64,000 bases of DNA from Asparagopsis taxiformis (taxonomy: Eukaryota > Rhodophyta > Florideophyceae > Bonnemaisoniales > Bonnemaisoniaceae): positions 20,781 to 84,780 of the forward strand of contig JALQPE010001904.1 of the NCBI GenBank assembly GCA_030407315.1, written 5' to 3'. Positions 1 to 10,758 of this stretch are shown here, piece after piece. The notes beneath the pieces were generated by a model. That model searched no databases. It was not told the origin of the DNA and saw only the letters and a program-made list of their open reading frames with translations. The position numbers and the translations under genes were made by a program. How positions within the stretch are numbered: position 1 is the stretch's first letter; the number at the start of each line of letters is the position of its first letter.

Positions 1-2196
1 GTAGTACGTCGTCGTCTGCGTCTAGCTGTAGTAACGCGCATCCGATTTGGCCTTGCGACGCGTCGGTGTCGAGCACATACGGGTGCCCTTCGCGCGGTAG
101 ACGGAGGATAGGCGGAGATAGTATCGCTTGTCGCAATGATTCGAACGCGCGCGTTTGCTCCGGCGTCGGCGCGAGTAAGTTGTCTCCTTGGTCCTTCTTC
201 AGCAGCTGCGTGAGCGGGGCTGATACGAACGCGAATTTTTCGACGAATCAGCGGTATACGTTGCAAGTTCCTAGAAAGCTGCGTAGCTGCGTTTTCGTCG
301 TCGGGTACGTCGCATCGCGCAGTGCGTCGCATTTCGTCGTCGGCACGGATAGCTTTCCAGGCGAAATAGTATGTCCAGATAGTCTACCGAGCGCTTGAAG
401 AACTCGGTCTTCGCGAACTTTAGCGAAACGCCAGCGCGTCCGAGGATTCCCAGTATCTCGTCCACGTGATGCACGTGCGCGTTTACGTCGGCGGAGAAGA
501 TGATTACGTCATCCAGGTAGACAAGGCAGTGCTGCCAGTTCACGTTCGCGAGCAAAATATCGAGCGCGCGCTGAAACGTCGCCGGCGCGTTCGAAAGTCC
601 GAAGGGCATGCGGCGGAAACGGTACGTACCAACGTGCGAAGTAAACGTAGTCTTATCGCGGTCGGCGGGCGCTACTGGGATCTGCCAGTATCCCGAATTG
701 CAGTCCAGCGTAGTGAAAACCGTCGCGTTACCGAGCGAGTCGACGCAATCGTCCATGCGCGGAATCGGATACGCGTCCTTCACGGTAGCGGCGTTGAGGC
801 GGCGGTAGTCGATGCAGAAGCAGGAGGTCCCGTCCTTCTTAGGCAAGAATACGACCGGGCTTGCCCATTCCGACGTAGCGGGCTCGATTACTCCAGCGCG
901 GAGCATCTTTTCCACTTGCGTACGGATAATTTCGCGCGACGCGTGTCCGGCGCGGTACGGCGGTTGTTTGACGGGGGTCACCCCCGGAAACAACTCGATA
1001 CGGTGTTCCGTGGTGTGGATGGCTCCAAGCGTGCCGTTCCACATTCGCTCGTGTTTGCGTAGCATCTCGATAATTTCCGCGTGTAGGCCGTCGTCTACCT
1101 GCTCGTCGCGCAGCGTCGTGCATGAGAGATCTTCCCAATGCGGCGTCGCGTTCGCAATTCCGTCAGTTTCGCGCGGTTCCGGCGGACTCGTATCGTTGCG
1201 TCGCGTTGCGTCGTCGGGCGGTCGGTCTTGCGGATTCGGCGCTTCTTGTGCAACTTGTAGGCAACCTACGGGGTTGGGCACTGCGGCGCCCACCTTTATG
1301 CCTTTGGGCAAGACCTGTAGGCGGGTGCCGGCGTTGCGCACATGCACACTGAAGGGCACGTTCCTTTTAACCTGCGTTTCACCATTGGCTAGACGAAGCA
1401 ACTTCTGCCCGTAGAGTTTGGTCGCGGGTATCGTAATGCAGCGTCCGTCAGCGCTCGTGGTGACTTCGATAGCTCGCGTCGCGTGCGGCGGGATAGACGT
1501 GCGGCGCACTACGCGGATATGTGTGAAATCTGTTGGTCGGATAGTCTTGGGGGTCGGTGCGCGGCGCGATTTCGTCGGCGTGCGCGGGAGCATCGGAACG
1601 TGGTCCCCATAGCGGGTTCGCAGCGCGCGCTGCGGCCCAGTATAGATCATCCGAACCACACGGTCGACGAAGTCCGCTCCCAGAATGCAAGGGACGGATA
1701 AGCGCGGCATCACCAGGAAAGTTTGAAGGTGCGCGCGGGCACCTAGAAGAACGCTAAGTCGCAGCGACGCGTTCGGCGCGAGGCGTCGTCCGTTCGCGTC
1801 GATAATCGCGCAGCGCAGCGTCGGCGGCGTAGCGTGGCTCTTCCAATAAGCGCCTAATACGTTCTCGCGAATGAGGATCGGGCCCGCGCCGGTATCAAGC
1901 ACAGCGGTCACCGCGGTGGCCGTGCGTAGATTATATCCGACACGAATCTCGAGTTTGTAGTTCGCGGTAGGGGTCTGAAACAGGACCACTGTTTCGGGTG
2001 GTAACGGAGGCGGTTTTGCGCGCGGCGGTTGCGTCATCGCGTGTCCGTTGAGTGGAGAGGAGTCGGCCCACCCGCTACGACTCCTCGTTGGCGTTTCCCG
2101 GGTCTTCTGCGAAGCGAACCAAGTGGGGCGTGAGCTGCTCGCCGTCGTGCGCGTCATCTTCGCGCGTGCGTTCGCTTTCGCGCTCGCGTGCGTCAT
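1..2196 (-). pseudogene. Ty3 pol: retropepsin, reverse transcriptase, start of RNase H
   Basis: The continuous frame runs from 2196 to 271. Its first 180 residues include VLDTGAGPILI, the D-T-G active site of an aspartic protease, and later CILGADF, the usual ILG element. The RT follows with DYRRLN, TTLDCNSGYWQI, FRRMPFGLSNAPATFQ and the catalytic YLDDVIIF. The frame is lost near position 400-330. Sequence resembling the RT connection and the RNase H start continues in another frame to position 1, seen as the minus-strand string VLDTDASQGQIGCAL. The copy is therefore frameshifted and incomplete in this window. Together with the domain order this supports Ty3 rather than copia. Confidence 0.88.
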
Positions 2197-2238
2197 CGTC
2201 CGCGGAAACTTCGAAAACCTGAACGTTGCGCTGCAGGT

Positions 2239-4038
2239 TCAGTTCTTCGGGCGCGCGGGGCTATGCATCTCGCGAATCGCGGCCTGTTGTTCGGACCAGA
2301 GCAGCGGGCAATTCACCATTGGATGCCCGAACTTCCGGCATATCAGACATCGGAACGCCGCTGTGCGAGACGTGTCGGCTGGTGCCGTCTGTCTCACGAT
2401 AGGCGGTGGGTAAGTTGCGCGCGGTATGTGCGCCGTGTACGGTCCCGCGCGTTCGCGTTCTCGGTCGTCGTTATGCGCAAAGCGGCGCGAGCGGTCGGAG
2501 GGCGACGCGTCGCGAGAGCGTGGCGTGCGATAATTCGAAGAAGGGGTGCCAAGCGAGGTTGGACTTCGCATGGGGCTCGGGGTCGAGAACTTCCGTTCGC
2601 GCGGAGCGTGCGGCGTCGCGGCGGAGGTTGAGACGTTTGGCGATGAGAAGTCTGAAGGCGGGGTGTGCCCCACGGTCAGCGCCTGCAGCGTCGGTGTCTC
2701 TTCCTCTTCCACGTAGAGCGCAGGAGTTCGCCGTAGTAGCGGTCGCGCGCTCGTCGTCGGCGTCATCGCTCGGTGCGTGTCCCCGTGGCTCTGCGCCATA
2801 GATACTAGCTCTCGAAAGGTGTATCGACGCGGGTCGCGAGACAACGCGTCTCGTACGAGGTGTTGCGCGTAAGGGCGTAGACCGTCGACGAAAATAGAAA
2901 CAAGCGTTCGTTCGCTAAACGCATCGCCGCAGCGCAGCGCGCAGCGTCGTGATCTCGTAGCGAACTGCGTTTCGGTTTCCTTCGGGTCCTGCGTTTGTTG
3001 TGCCACGTCACGGTACGCTTGCGCGACGTCGCCTTCGCGCGCATAGGTTAGCAAGAGCCACTGAACGGCTTCCGCGTAGCACGTAATCGAATCGACGCCC
3101 GCGCGAGCTCCTCAGAACGTTCGTCCCACGTACGTTTGGAACGTGTCGCGCGCCTCGTCGGCCAGGAAATACTTGAGAATCGGCAACGCTGCGCCTTCGG
3201 ATACGCCAGTGTCGTCGCATGCGCTCTTGAAATACTTCAGGAACGATAGCACGGCGATTCCGTCAGCGCCCGTGAAATTCTCCCCTTGCATCGAATGGCG
3301 CACCATTTTCGCGGTGTTAGCCAATTCGCTCGCAATTGTCCGGTTGAACGCGCGGTCCGTATTACGCAAGCGATACGTGCGATACGAAAGCGCGCGCGTG
3401 AACAGCTCGTTCAACGGCTGGATCTCTACCAGCACAGAATGCGCGGGTCCATTGTCGCTATCCGAATGCGGGTGATCGTCGAATGACAGGTCCTGGCGCG
3501 CCAGTTCCATCCATCATTCGGGATCCGCATTGCGCGCGTAGTTCGTCGGAGTCGCACGCGTTGCGGTTCGCGTTCGGTTTTCGCGCGCAGCGACGTTCAC
3601 GCGTTCGGTATTATGCTCCTCGCGGGAGTCCATCGTAGTGACGATTAGGTTGTGGACTTGCGCCCTCATCTGAGCCGTCAATCCACGCGATTGGCCCTTG
3701 ATAGCGCGGTACACCGCAGCTCGTACTTCAGCCTGGAGCATGCATTGGAACGTAGGGTCGTCCACTACTTGTCGAACCAAGCTCGGAAGCGTTGCGGACG
3801 GCGTAGCGTGCACGTCGGAAACGCGGAACTCGGCCTCGCGCTTCGTTGCGGCGCCATCGTCGGACGTTTGCGCGTCGTCGTCGATGCTCGCGAGCGCTTG
3901 CGTCGGTAGCGGCGGCCACGGGGAAGCGGTAGGGTCAGGGATATGTGAAGCGACCAGTGCGTCGACTGCGTGCGTTTGCGACGCGACTGGCGGCGGTTCG
4001 GTCGGCGCGTTCGATCGCTCGGGCGCGGATGGGTCCAT
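2239..4038 (-). pseudogene. Ty3 gag polyprotein, two in-frame stops
   Basis: Starts at an ATG at 4038 and stays in one frame to 2239, interrupted by TGA at 3514-3516 and 3112-3114. The N-terminal part is acidic and proline-rich. The middle resembles the alpha-helical capsid region of Ty3 gags (QTYVG, FTGADGIAVLSFLKYF). The C-terminal third holds a zinc knuckle, CLICRKFGHPMVNC (C-x2-C-x4-H-x4-C), which binds the element RNA. The family product forms the virus-like particle. Both stops could come from CGA by a C-to-T change, in keeping with the high CpG content. Gag is followed in the same frame by pol after a third TGA, so the ancestor may have been one gag-pol frame; the stop could also be a read-through site. 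Confidence 0.8.
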
Positions 4039-4596
4039 CGGCGCGGTAGCGTTCGATCGTCGCTTAGGGAAAAGGGAAAAAGGGATGATGGGAAGGGAGA
4101 AAGGGGAATTCGGCGCGCGTCAAAATCTCGCGTCGGCGCGTCGAAAAATTGGCAAGTAAAAAGGGAAGCGCTTCCCGAAAATTGTCTGCGTATCGGGCGC
4201 GCGTAGTAAGGGTGAGGGGGACGAGTTCGCTCGCAGGAGGGCTTCTTCCTCGCTCGGAACGCGCAAAGACGGGTCTCGGTCGTCCGCGAACCCAGTATTT
4301 TCGGCACCGCCGAACCCGCGTTAGGGTTGCGAACTAGCGCGCGCACGCGCTGCGTCTTCGATTGCGTCGTTCCGCGCTGCGAACCGTCGTAGTAGAGATA
4401 GGGTAGTTATACAAACCAGAGAGGCTATAGCACCGCTTCCGGGATAGCGATACGCGCGCACGCGTCAATCGCCCTCGCTGTCGCGCACGACGAACGGAGA
4501 AAGGGAAAATTAGAGTAAGCAATAGGTTTTGGCGTCCCGTGTTTTCCCCAAGCGGAATTTCTGTCCTTCGCTGAGTTCGCATGTCGGTTCGCGCAA

Positions 4597-4614
4597 TTCT
4601 AGGTCGAGAGACCA
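4597..4614 (-). other. Primer-binding site of the Ty3 element
   Basis: Two bases inside the LTR end the minus strand reads TGGTCTCTCGACCTAGAA, the expected TGG start of a site complementary to a tRNA 3' CCA end. The same 18 bases occur at 45063-45080 directly after another LTR, which supports the call. I could not assign the tRNA. Confidence 0.75.
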
Positions 4615-4616
4615 GT

Positions 4617-5405
4617 TGTAGGACCAGCCGGGGTGGCAATCGCTAAGGGAGTTCTAGAATTGCAACCGTGTCAGGGCGAGGTGAACCGGATCGCGCTGGT
4701 TGAACTTGCGTTTCGCGCGTCGCTCGGTCGCGGTGGCGAATGGGTGGTACAACGGCAGAACGCGTAGGGATTGATCGCAACACGGGATTCGCGGGCCGGC
4801 GCAAGCCGTGATCTCAGGGTGAGATCACCGAGTGAACTCGAGCACAACACGATCCACTCAGGGGTCGTAAATCCCTGGTCTAGTGGCGTGCGACGCAACA
4901 CGCGCTATCGCGGTGTGACGCAGCTCGACGATCGGTTTATGAGCAGCGCGCACGCGAACGTCGGCGATCGTGAGCAACCCGCACGCAACGTTTCAACGCA
5001 ATCGGTCCTCGCGATTCGCTAAACGCTTAACTCGTAGCTGCGAAGATGCTGACTGTTTATTGGTAGGGTGCGAAGCAGAACGATCATTAATAGCTAACTA
5101 CTAAGGAGAGGTTGTCCTTGCGCGACCGGCCGGCGGCCGCTCGCTCGCACGCAAAAGGGAAATATTTGGGAAAAAGACTTTCGTCATAAAAAACCCAAAA
5201 AGGTGAAATAAAGGGAAATTCGTAGAAATCGCTACATGTGGCGCCGGGCTCGCAATCGCACGCGTTCGCGCAGGCGCGCCGTGACACGTAATTGTATCGC
5301 CACGCATACGCTTGCTTACTAACTAACTAAACGCGGATGCACGCGGACTCAACTCGACGCATCGCTCCGACCCGCGCGCGCACTCGCAACATAAATTGCA
5401 TCAAA
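4617..5405 (-). repeat. 5' LTR of the Ty3/gypsy element
   Basis: This 789-bp block matches 6484-7288 over its whole length in the same orientation. Both start with TGTAGGA on the plus strand. The other copy ends ACCACA and this one ATCAAA at the equivalent place, so the minus-strand LTR begins TG and ends CA in the intact copy, and the terminal dinucleotide has mutated here. The outer boundary is set by alignment to the solo LTR, whose ends are fixed by its target duplication. Because the partner LTR is outside the window, age and target duplication cannot be read. Confidence 0.85.
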
Positions 5406-6002
5406 CGATGCAGCAAGTAGAAGTTAACAGGAGCGTGGCATTGCTGCCAGCAATATGCAGAGTATTCGAGCAGTATGTGGAATGGTGGACCGTCATTTCA
5501 AAATTTTAAAAGTTCCAGCGGACTTGTTTGGCAGATGTTCTTGTAGGGACCAGACTTGAGAGAAAAAGACGGAGACCGGACTATCTGGGAGTTGCGGTAA
5601 TGTGTGGAAATCCAGAAAAGCGGCTGCTACTGGGCCAGGAAAGTTTTGACGCTCTGCGGCGGCGAGGGCCGAGGCGACGTTACTGGTCAGATGCACCGTG
5701 CTAGAAGCGGTGAGTTTAGATGTTCAGAGTGAGTTTTTTAGCCGACTGTTGTCTGGCTGGGTATACTTTAGTCTCCTCCACTGTATTGTCCAGCAGAGTG
5801 TAAGATAGAAACGATGTTGAATCTGCATCGCGTTCGAGAATGCTGCGAAGAGCGACATGTACCGCATCGGAAACTTATGTGCAGGCGCGGCGCAAGGGCG
5901 TCTGCTTGGCAGAGGTGCAGACGTCGTGTACTACAGTGGAGTTGGGGGTGTGTGTGGCGAGAATGCTAGAACCTGTGAGGTGCGGGACGGATATATCACG
6001 GT
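5406..6002. other. Gene-poor stretch downstream of the ATE1 fragment
   Basis: On the minus strand one frame stays open in pieces (about 5960-5720, broken by a TAA, and 5493-5696), and it might be leftover sequence of the gene whose start lies at 6305. I could not match it to the arginyl-transferase C-terminal domain. The Ty3 LTR abuts at 5405. Nothing else is recognisable. Confidence 0.3.
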
Positions 6003-6305
6003 TCAATCTGGTTTACAGTAGCGACGGAGTCGTTTGAGGACTCGCTTCTGCGTGGAGGACGGTTGGAATCTTGAAGTGTCGAGACGAATGACGAAGGCTG
6101 GACGGCAAGTCGAGATCAAATTGGGACCGTAGAAATAAGTTCCACTACGACACCAATCTGTATCGAGCAAGTTTTGATAATCGTGCACGCCGAGATGATT
6201 AGCCCACATGCCGTAGTTGTGGCAGCATTGTTGTCTGCCACAGTAGCCACATTTGGAACAGTTTGCACTAACGCATTCTACAAGGCTGCTTGCAGCTACG
6301 GGCAT
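6003..6305 (-). pseudogene. ATE1: Arginyl-tRNA-protein transferase (ATE1) N-terminal fragment
   Basis: A 100-residue frame from an ATG at 6305. It carries SKCGYC near residues 17-22, then YGMWANHLGVHDYQNLLD, WCRSGTYFY and STCRP with a following IR. This is the pattern of the ATE1 N-terminal domain: a CGYC pair, a region like WA..L...DYQ.L.D, then a WRRSG-like stretch and a CC(P) element ahead of a short IR strand. ATE1 joins arginine to the N-termini of proteins in the N-degron pathway. A full enzyme is about 500 residues or more, so only the N-domain is here. A TGA ends it at 6003 and no C-terminal catalytic half was found before the Ty3 insertion. A spliced gene is possible because GT occurs just before the stop, but downstream frames are also broken. 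The WRRSG arginine is Cys here (WCRSG). Confidence 0.6.
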
Positions 6306-6483
6306 TTCAAAGGATCGTATGATGTTGCGGATGGTCTGGTGCTGGAAGGATGGCAGAGGTTGTGACGGAATGTGTGTACAGAGAGCTGATGGGGGTTAAC
6401 AGTTCAAATAATTCTACTCTTCGACAATAAACTTTCTATACTAGTGTGGCCAACATGTTTAACATCTTTATCACTATCGTAGC

Positions 6484-7288
6484 TGTAGGAACAGCCGGGA
6501 TGGCGATCGCTAAGAGAGTTCTAGAATCGCTTGCCTTGTCAGGGCGTGGTGAACCGGGTCGCACAGTTGAACTTGCGTTTCGCGCGCCGCTCGGTCGCGG
6601 TGGCGATCGGGTGGTACAACGGCGGAACGCGCAGGGGTCGATCGCAACACGGGATTCGCGGGCCGGCGCAAGCCGTGATCTCAGGGTGAGATCACCGAGT
6701 AAACTCGAGCTCAACACGATCCACGCAGGGGTCGTAAATCCCTGGCCTAGCTGTATGCGACGCAACGCGCGGTCTCGCGGTGCGACGCAATTTGACCGTC
6801 GGTAAACGCAGCGCGCGCGCACGTACGTCGGCGATCGTGAGCAATCCGCACGTAACGTCGTAACGCAATCGGTCCTCGCGACGCGCTCAACGCTTAACTC
6901 GTAGCTGCGAAAGTGCTGACCGTTTATTGGTAGGGTGCGAAGCTGTGCGACCACTAATAGCTAACTTACTTGTGACAGGCTGTCCTTGTGCGGCCGGCCG
7001 GCGGCCACACGCTCGCACGCAAAGAGGGAAATATTTTGGAAAAAGAATTTCGTCATAAAAAACCCAAAAAGGGAAAATAAAGGGAAATTCGCGGAAATCG
7101 CTACACGTGGCGCGGCTCGCGGTTTCGTGGCAATGTTCGCGTGCACGCGCTCGCATCGACGCTCCGTGACACGTAATCAAGACGCCACACGTACGCTCGC
7201 TTACTAACTAACTCAAACGGATGCTTGCGGACTTACGTAAACGCGCGCGCTCGCATCGATTTCGTCGACCAACTTAAATTGCACCACA
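6484..7288 (-). mobile_element. Solo LTR of the Ty3/gypsy family with 5-bp target duplication
   Basis: An 805-bp copy of the LTR at 4617-5405. It is flanked by GTAGC on both sides (6479-6483 and 7289-7293) and has TG...CA ends: plus strand TGTAGGA at the left and ACCACA at the right. The intact duplication with no internal region shows a full insertion followed by LTR-LTR recombination. It does not belong to the element at 1-5405, which has its own LTR next to its primer site. Confidence 0.9.
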
Positions 7289-7300
7289 GTAGCAACTAAT

Positions 7301-8307
7301 TCATAGGACTTCTAATACATTACTACTCTTTGTGACCCCGTAGTCAGATTTAGCTGATATCAAGTCTACGTAGATGATAGCTGTAGACCGAGGAGGAAAC
7401 ACCATGTTATGCTGGTCAAAAATTTCCGACCGCACTGTAAATGGTAGTGGAAAACACGCTCGGGAGAACAATTTTTGATGCGCGTTTGAACGCTTCTGTT
7501 TCAGCGCGTTCTCAAACGCATTGCCGCGTATATCTACTTGCTGCATAGATTCATTCGTAGGTGTAAACCATTTTGAATGCAATTCTTCATGAATTGATAT
7601 AGCTGTAGGCCATTCCACCCTTAGTTCCAAAGCCATTCTACTCTGAACTACCTCCACTTCGAACATTCCATCACTTACCCTTTGCAGTAACACCACAACC
7701 ACTGTAACCATATCCGTACTTGTTTTTGGTAAAGTCCACTGAAAACAACGTGAATGGGAAGGAAATCACTATATTGTTGTCCTCCACTTCCAATTCCAGT
7801 ATTTGTTCCACCATTAGTGGAATCATCTTCAAATTCCAACACACGACTTACATCGATACCACGAGTATTGGAACCAGTTCCACTGCTGTTGAAACGCTTC
7901 GCGGCTGAGCCTTGCACACCGCTAACTAGTCTTTTCAGCCCGCTCCCAGAGTCTGTTTCAGAGGGTTCATCTGGGTAGGGATAAGGTTAGAGTAGAGTAG
8001 AATGGACAATAAAATAATTTTGAATGAACGTACCATGAAAAAATTCTCTCTTCTGGTTATTGAAGCTTGTTCGAAAGCTGGAGAGGGGGTACTAGCGGAA
8101 AAGCTCTTGGCCCGCATGAACGTCGGCCGGCTCGTCGTCCTGACCAATCGCCCCCCTCTCCAGCATTGAACGCAGCAGTACAATTGCTGGTGATTTCTTA
8201 GTAAGCCTAGGGAGGTTGGGGGGACGAGGCATATTGGTACCAGACATGATTAGGACGGCGAGCCGACAACACAGCGCCGATTTATAGATTGCCGCCAACA
8301 AATTCAT
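7301..8307 (-). pseudogene. Unrecognised gene, probably spliced and decayed
   Basis: Several minus-strand reading blocks follow one another. The first, 8307-8092, contains MSGTNMPRPPNLP and an acidic stretch. The second covers 8100-8034 and ends ATG|GTACGT. After a possible 63-nt intron at 7971-8033 (GTACGT..CCCAG, with CTCTAAC as a branch-like site) comes a Gly/Ser/Thr-rich block at 7970-7675. The last block, 7711-7301, reads as a folded domain (LRVEWPTAISIHEEL and later MVFPPRSTAIIYVDL). The blocks are in different frames and the intron does not reconcile all of them, so at least one indel is present. I do not recognise the protein. The 3' end lies just beside the solo LTR. Confidence 0.35.
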
Positions 8308-8474
8308 GGAGAAATATTAAAATTGAACTTGATAGAAAACAATTACATCTAATTAATTGAACAATTACAAAAAACGCAAATATTCTACTCATTTCAGGAC
8401 AAAGTTTTAATCTTGAATGTAATGAAATGATACATAGGCCAGCTCCATTCTGGCTTGATGGCTCAGTTTAACAC

Positions 8475-8895
8475 ATCCAAAACTTTTGCCAAAACTTATC
8501 GAAACTTTCGAGAACCTAAAATTCGAAAGCCAAAAGTTCCTACACTAGTACGATACAAGTGGGCTGGTTCCTGGATATTGTATCTTAGTATCGTGTGTCC
8601 CAGTCGTAGGAATCTTACAAACCAAATACATCAGGGAAGAAAACTTTCGCCACAATAATATCCGAAACTTTCGCTCTTCCGCCAAAACTTTCGATCTTTC
8701 GCTGCCAAAAGTTCATATCTGGTTCTACTCAGAACAATTATTGTTCTACCAGTATTTTCTATCCTCTGAGTAGAATCAGCACACGAGAGCTTAAACACCT
8801 GCGAAGTCATTGCTTGGAACTTTCGGGCCGTGATAAAATGTTCCTTTGAAACTTTCGAAACTTTTGGCAAAACTTTTGCCATAACTTTTGCTTGA
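8475..8895. repeat. Cluster of AAACTTTCG / AAAACTTTTGCC motifs
   Basis: Short degenerate copies of CCAAAACTTTTGCC and CGAAACTTTCG occur around 8480-8545, 8640-8715 and 8815-8890, mostly in one orientation, with weaker relatives near 9140. Spacing is irregular, so this is not a simple tandem array. It lies ahead of the Harbinger-type transposase and may be subterminal repeat DNA of that element, where transposases often bind. That role is inferred. Confidence 0.45.
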
Positions 8896-9295
8896 ACACT
8901 AGCCAAGTTTGGAACCATAAGTATAGCATACATCCGCAAATCAAAACTTCTTCGGTAATTATTTAGTTTTGATAGCTATACAGATAACAGGATGCTCAGA
9001 AACTGCTTTAATTGACCTTGCAAATGGTTAAATGGATTTTTTCGACCACGATATTCTAGCTAAAGCTTTCGTCGAGAAATCTTGTCTTGAACTCTATATC
9101 AGCTTAAACGGAAAGGTTGCAAGAAGAATTTTTCAATGAAAGTTTTCCCCGAAACGTTTCAGTGCAAACGCTACTCTATTTTATTCCATTGCTTACTTTC
9201 CATGAGCTGCTTTTTATTCTCTTCCGCACAGATAATTGACTGATTCATAGCATCTATATCCGGTATTGTTTATCGATGGCTATAAATGCTAATAG

Positions 9296-10287
9296 CCACA
9301 ATCGGAGAGGATATTATTCTTCAAAAACATATTCTTCCTGAAAAGTATACTTCAACTCCTCTCTACTGCCAGGATTTCTCATAGATCCAGATCTGAAGCT
9401 GTGGACTTTGAAGCCATTGCAGCTGAAACGTCAGCCATTGCTCATGTATCTCGCATGTTCCAACATCGCCGGTTTATTTCATTTTTCGGTGTATGTGCAA
9501 CTGTCTGCGAAAAAGCGTTGAGAATGATTTTGTCTAATCGTCCTGAAGGATTTCTCCCTAAGCATCTGCTTTTTGGTCTTCTATTTTTGAAGACATATGG
9601 AACAGAAACTGTTTGTTGTTCTGTAGCAGGAGTGTCAGAGAAATAATTTCGGAAATGGTCATGGTTATGCATTGAAGCACTCTCCAGTTTGCACGTGGTA
9701 AGTTCATCTTTCATGATTGATATTTCTCGTTATGTTGAATCAAACTAACATAGCTTCGTTATTTCTGTAAGATTCACATTGGAGAAAGTTTTGCTGATGT
9801 GTCCCCAAGTGATATATCTTTCATCATGACATTTGATGTAACAGATTGTCGGATTCGAGAACCTACAACTTTCAATCCAATTTGGTATAGCCACAAGTTC
9901 AAAGTTCCAGGACTGCGGTATGAAATCGCAATAAGCATTGCCAAGGGCCATATTTTGTGGGTCAATGGCCCTTATCCATGCGGATCTCATCCTGATGTGA
10001 AAATTTTCCGAGATTGTTTGAAAAGTCATCTTCTACCCGGAGAAGTTTTCCTGGCTGATAGGGGCTATACTGACGAAAGATGCGTTTCAGTTCCTCCTGG
10101 GAAGGACTTGCGTACTTCTAGTTTGTTACGTGCTCGCCATGAAACTCTTAACAGTAGGATAAAATCCTTCAAGGCAACTAGTGACGTGTTCAGGTACTCG
10201 AAATCGAAGCACTCTGTTGTTTTCCATGCTGTTGCGAAACTATGTCAACTATCAATCATGAATGGAAATGAACTTTTCTCTGTTTAA
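9296..10287 (+). pseudogene. PIF/Harbinger (IS5-like, DDE_4) transposase, one stop, one intron
   Basis: The second exon, 9772-10287, carries the core of a DDE_Tnp_4 transposase: MTFDVTDCRIREP (first Asp), GSHPDVKIF, LADRGYTD (second Asp) and ARHETLNSRIKSF (Glu), then FRYSKSKHSVVFHAVAKLCQL, the usual tail of this family. The first exon is open from 9296 and includes CEKALRMILSNRPEGFLPKHLLFGLLFLKTYG split over two helices, ending at 9697. Both exons are in phase 0 across a 74-nt intron. A TAA at 9644-9646, inside the first exon, is the only visible break. No ATG lies in the first open stretch, so the true start is probably further upstream or spliced. The enzyme would cut and paste DNA; this copy is dead unless the stop is an error. 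Terminal inverted repeats were not found. Confidence 0.8.
9698..9771 (+). other. Predicted 74-nt GT..AG intron in the transposase
   Basis: GTAAGT at 9698 follows codon GTG, and TTCTGTAAG ends at 9771. Removing it joins the upstream frame to the catalytic frame exactly in phase 0, and the protein reads on through a stretch expected in this family. It is one of the clearer introns in the window. Confidence 0.65.
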
Positions 10288-10695
10288 TTTAGTCTATAAG
10301 TTGCACCTGATGAATAAATCTTATCGCGTTGTATGATTTTCTTTCTTAAGTTCTTTTCCCCTTTCCAAATGTATTCGCGACCATTTTTCCCAAAGAGACA
10401 TGTATCCTAGGATAGTAGTTGTTGTTCTAGAGTTCATGATCATTTTAAACTGGCAAGTTCATGATGGGAACAGATGTCATCTCTGTACAAATCCGTAATC
10501 TCCTTTGGCTTCGCTGTAGAAGAAACTTCATTAATCGGTCGCTTAGCGCACCCAACGTCTCGGGAAGCTGTTCATAGTTTAAATGAGAGTATTTATAATA
10601 GTTAAGATAGAAACATCTTTACCTTTTCTTATCGAGAAACACATACTTCTGAGAGGGATCACAAAAGAGGAAAAGAAAAATGAAGAAGGCTTGAA

Positions 10696-10758
10696 CAAAA
10701 GCGCAGGAATAGTTTCATTCCGCTCCTGTAGCGGACTGAAACTATTCCTGTTCTTTTG
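10696..10758. other. Near-perfect hairpin, 5-nt loop
   Basis: Arms 10704-10724 and 10730-10750 pair over 21 bases with one mismatch around loop CCTGT. Pairing resumes after a 2-base mismatch, giving arms of about 28 bases. It lies about 400 bp downstream of the transposase. It could be a small foldback relic, a 3'-end structure or a small RNA precursor; nothing decides between these. Confidence 0.6.

Larger units (their letters stand above)
1..5405 (-). mobile_element. Ty3/gypsy LTR retrotransposon, 5' part, cut by window start
   Basis: Read on the minus strand the order is LTR (5405-4617), primer-binding site, gag with a CCHC knuckle, retropepsin-like region, reverse transcriptase with a YLDD box, and the start of RNase H at the window edge; protease-RT-RNase H is the Ty3 order. 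The integrase and 3' LTR lie outside. The body is far richer in CpG (GCG, CGC, CGA codons) than its surroundings. Gag and pol share one frame, broken by TGA codons at 3514-3516, 3112-3114 and 2239-2241, and the RT frame shifts before its end. The copy therefore looks inactive. A solo LTR of the same family sits at 6484-7288. Confidence 0.9.

Noticed and set aside
466..1414. Plus-strand frames of about 200 codons opposite the Ty3 pol gene
   Set aside because: Antisense shadows of a very CpG-rich gene; the minus-strand frame has clear protease and RT motifs.
6446..6805. 119-codon plus-strand frame in the solo LTR
   Set aside because: Lies in LTR sequence also present at 4617-5405 where the frame is broken.
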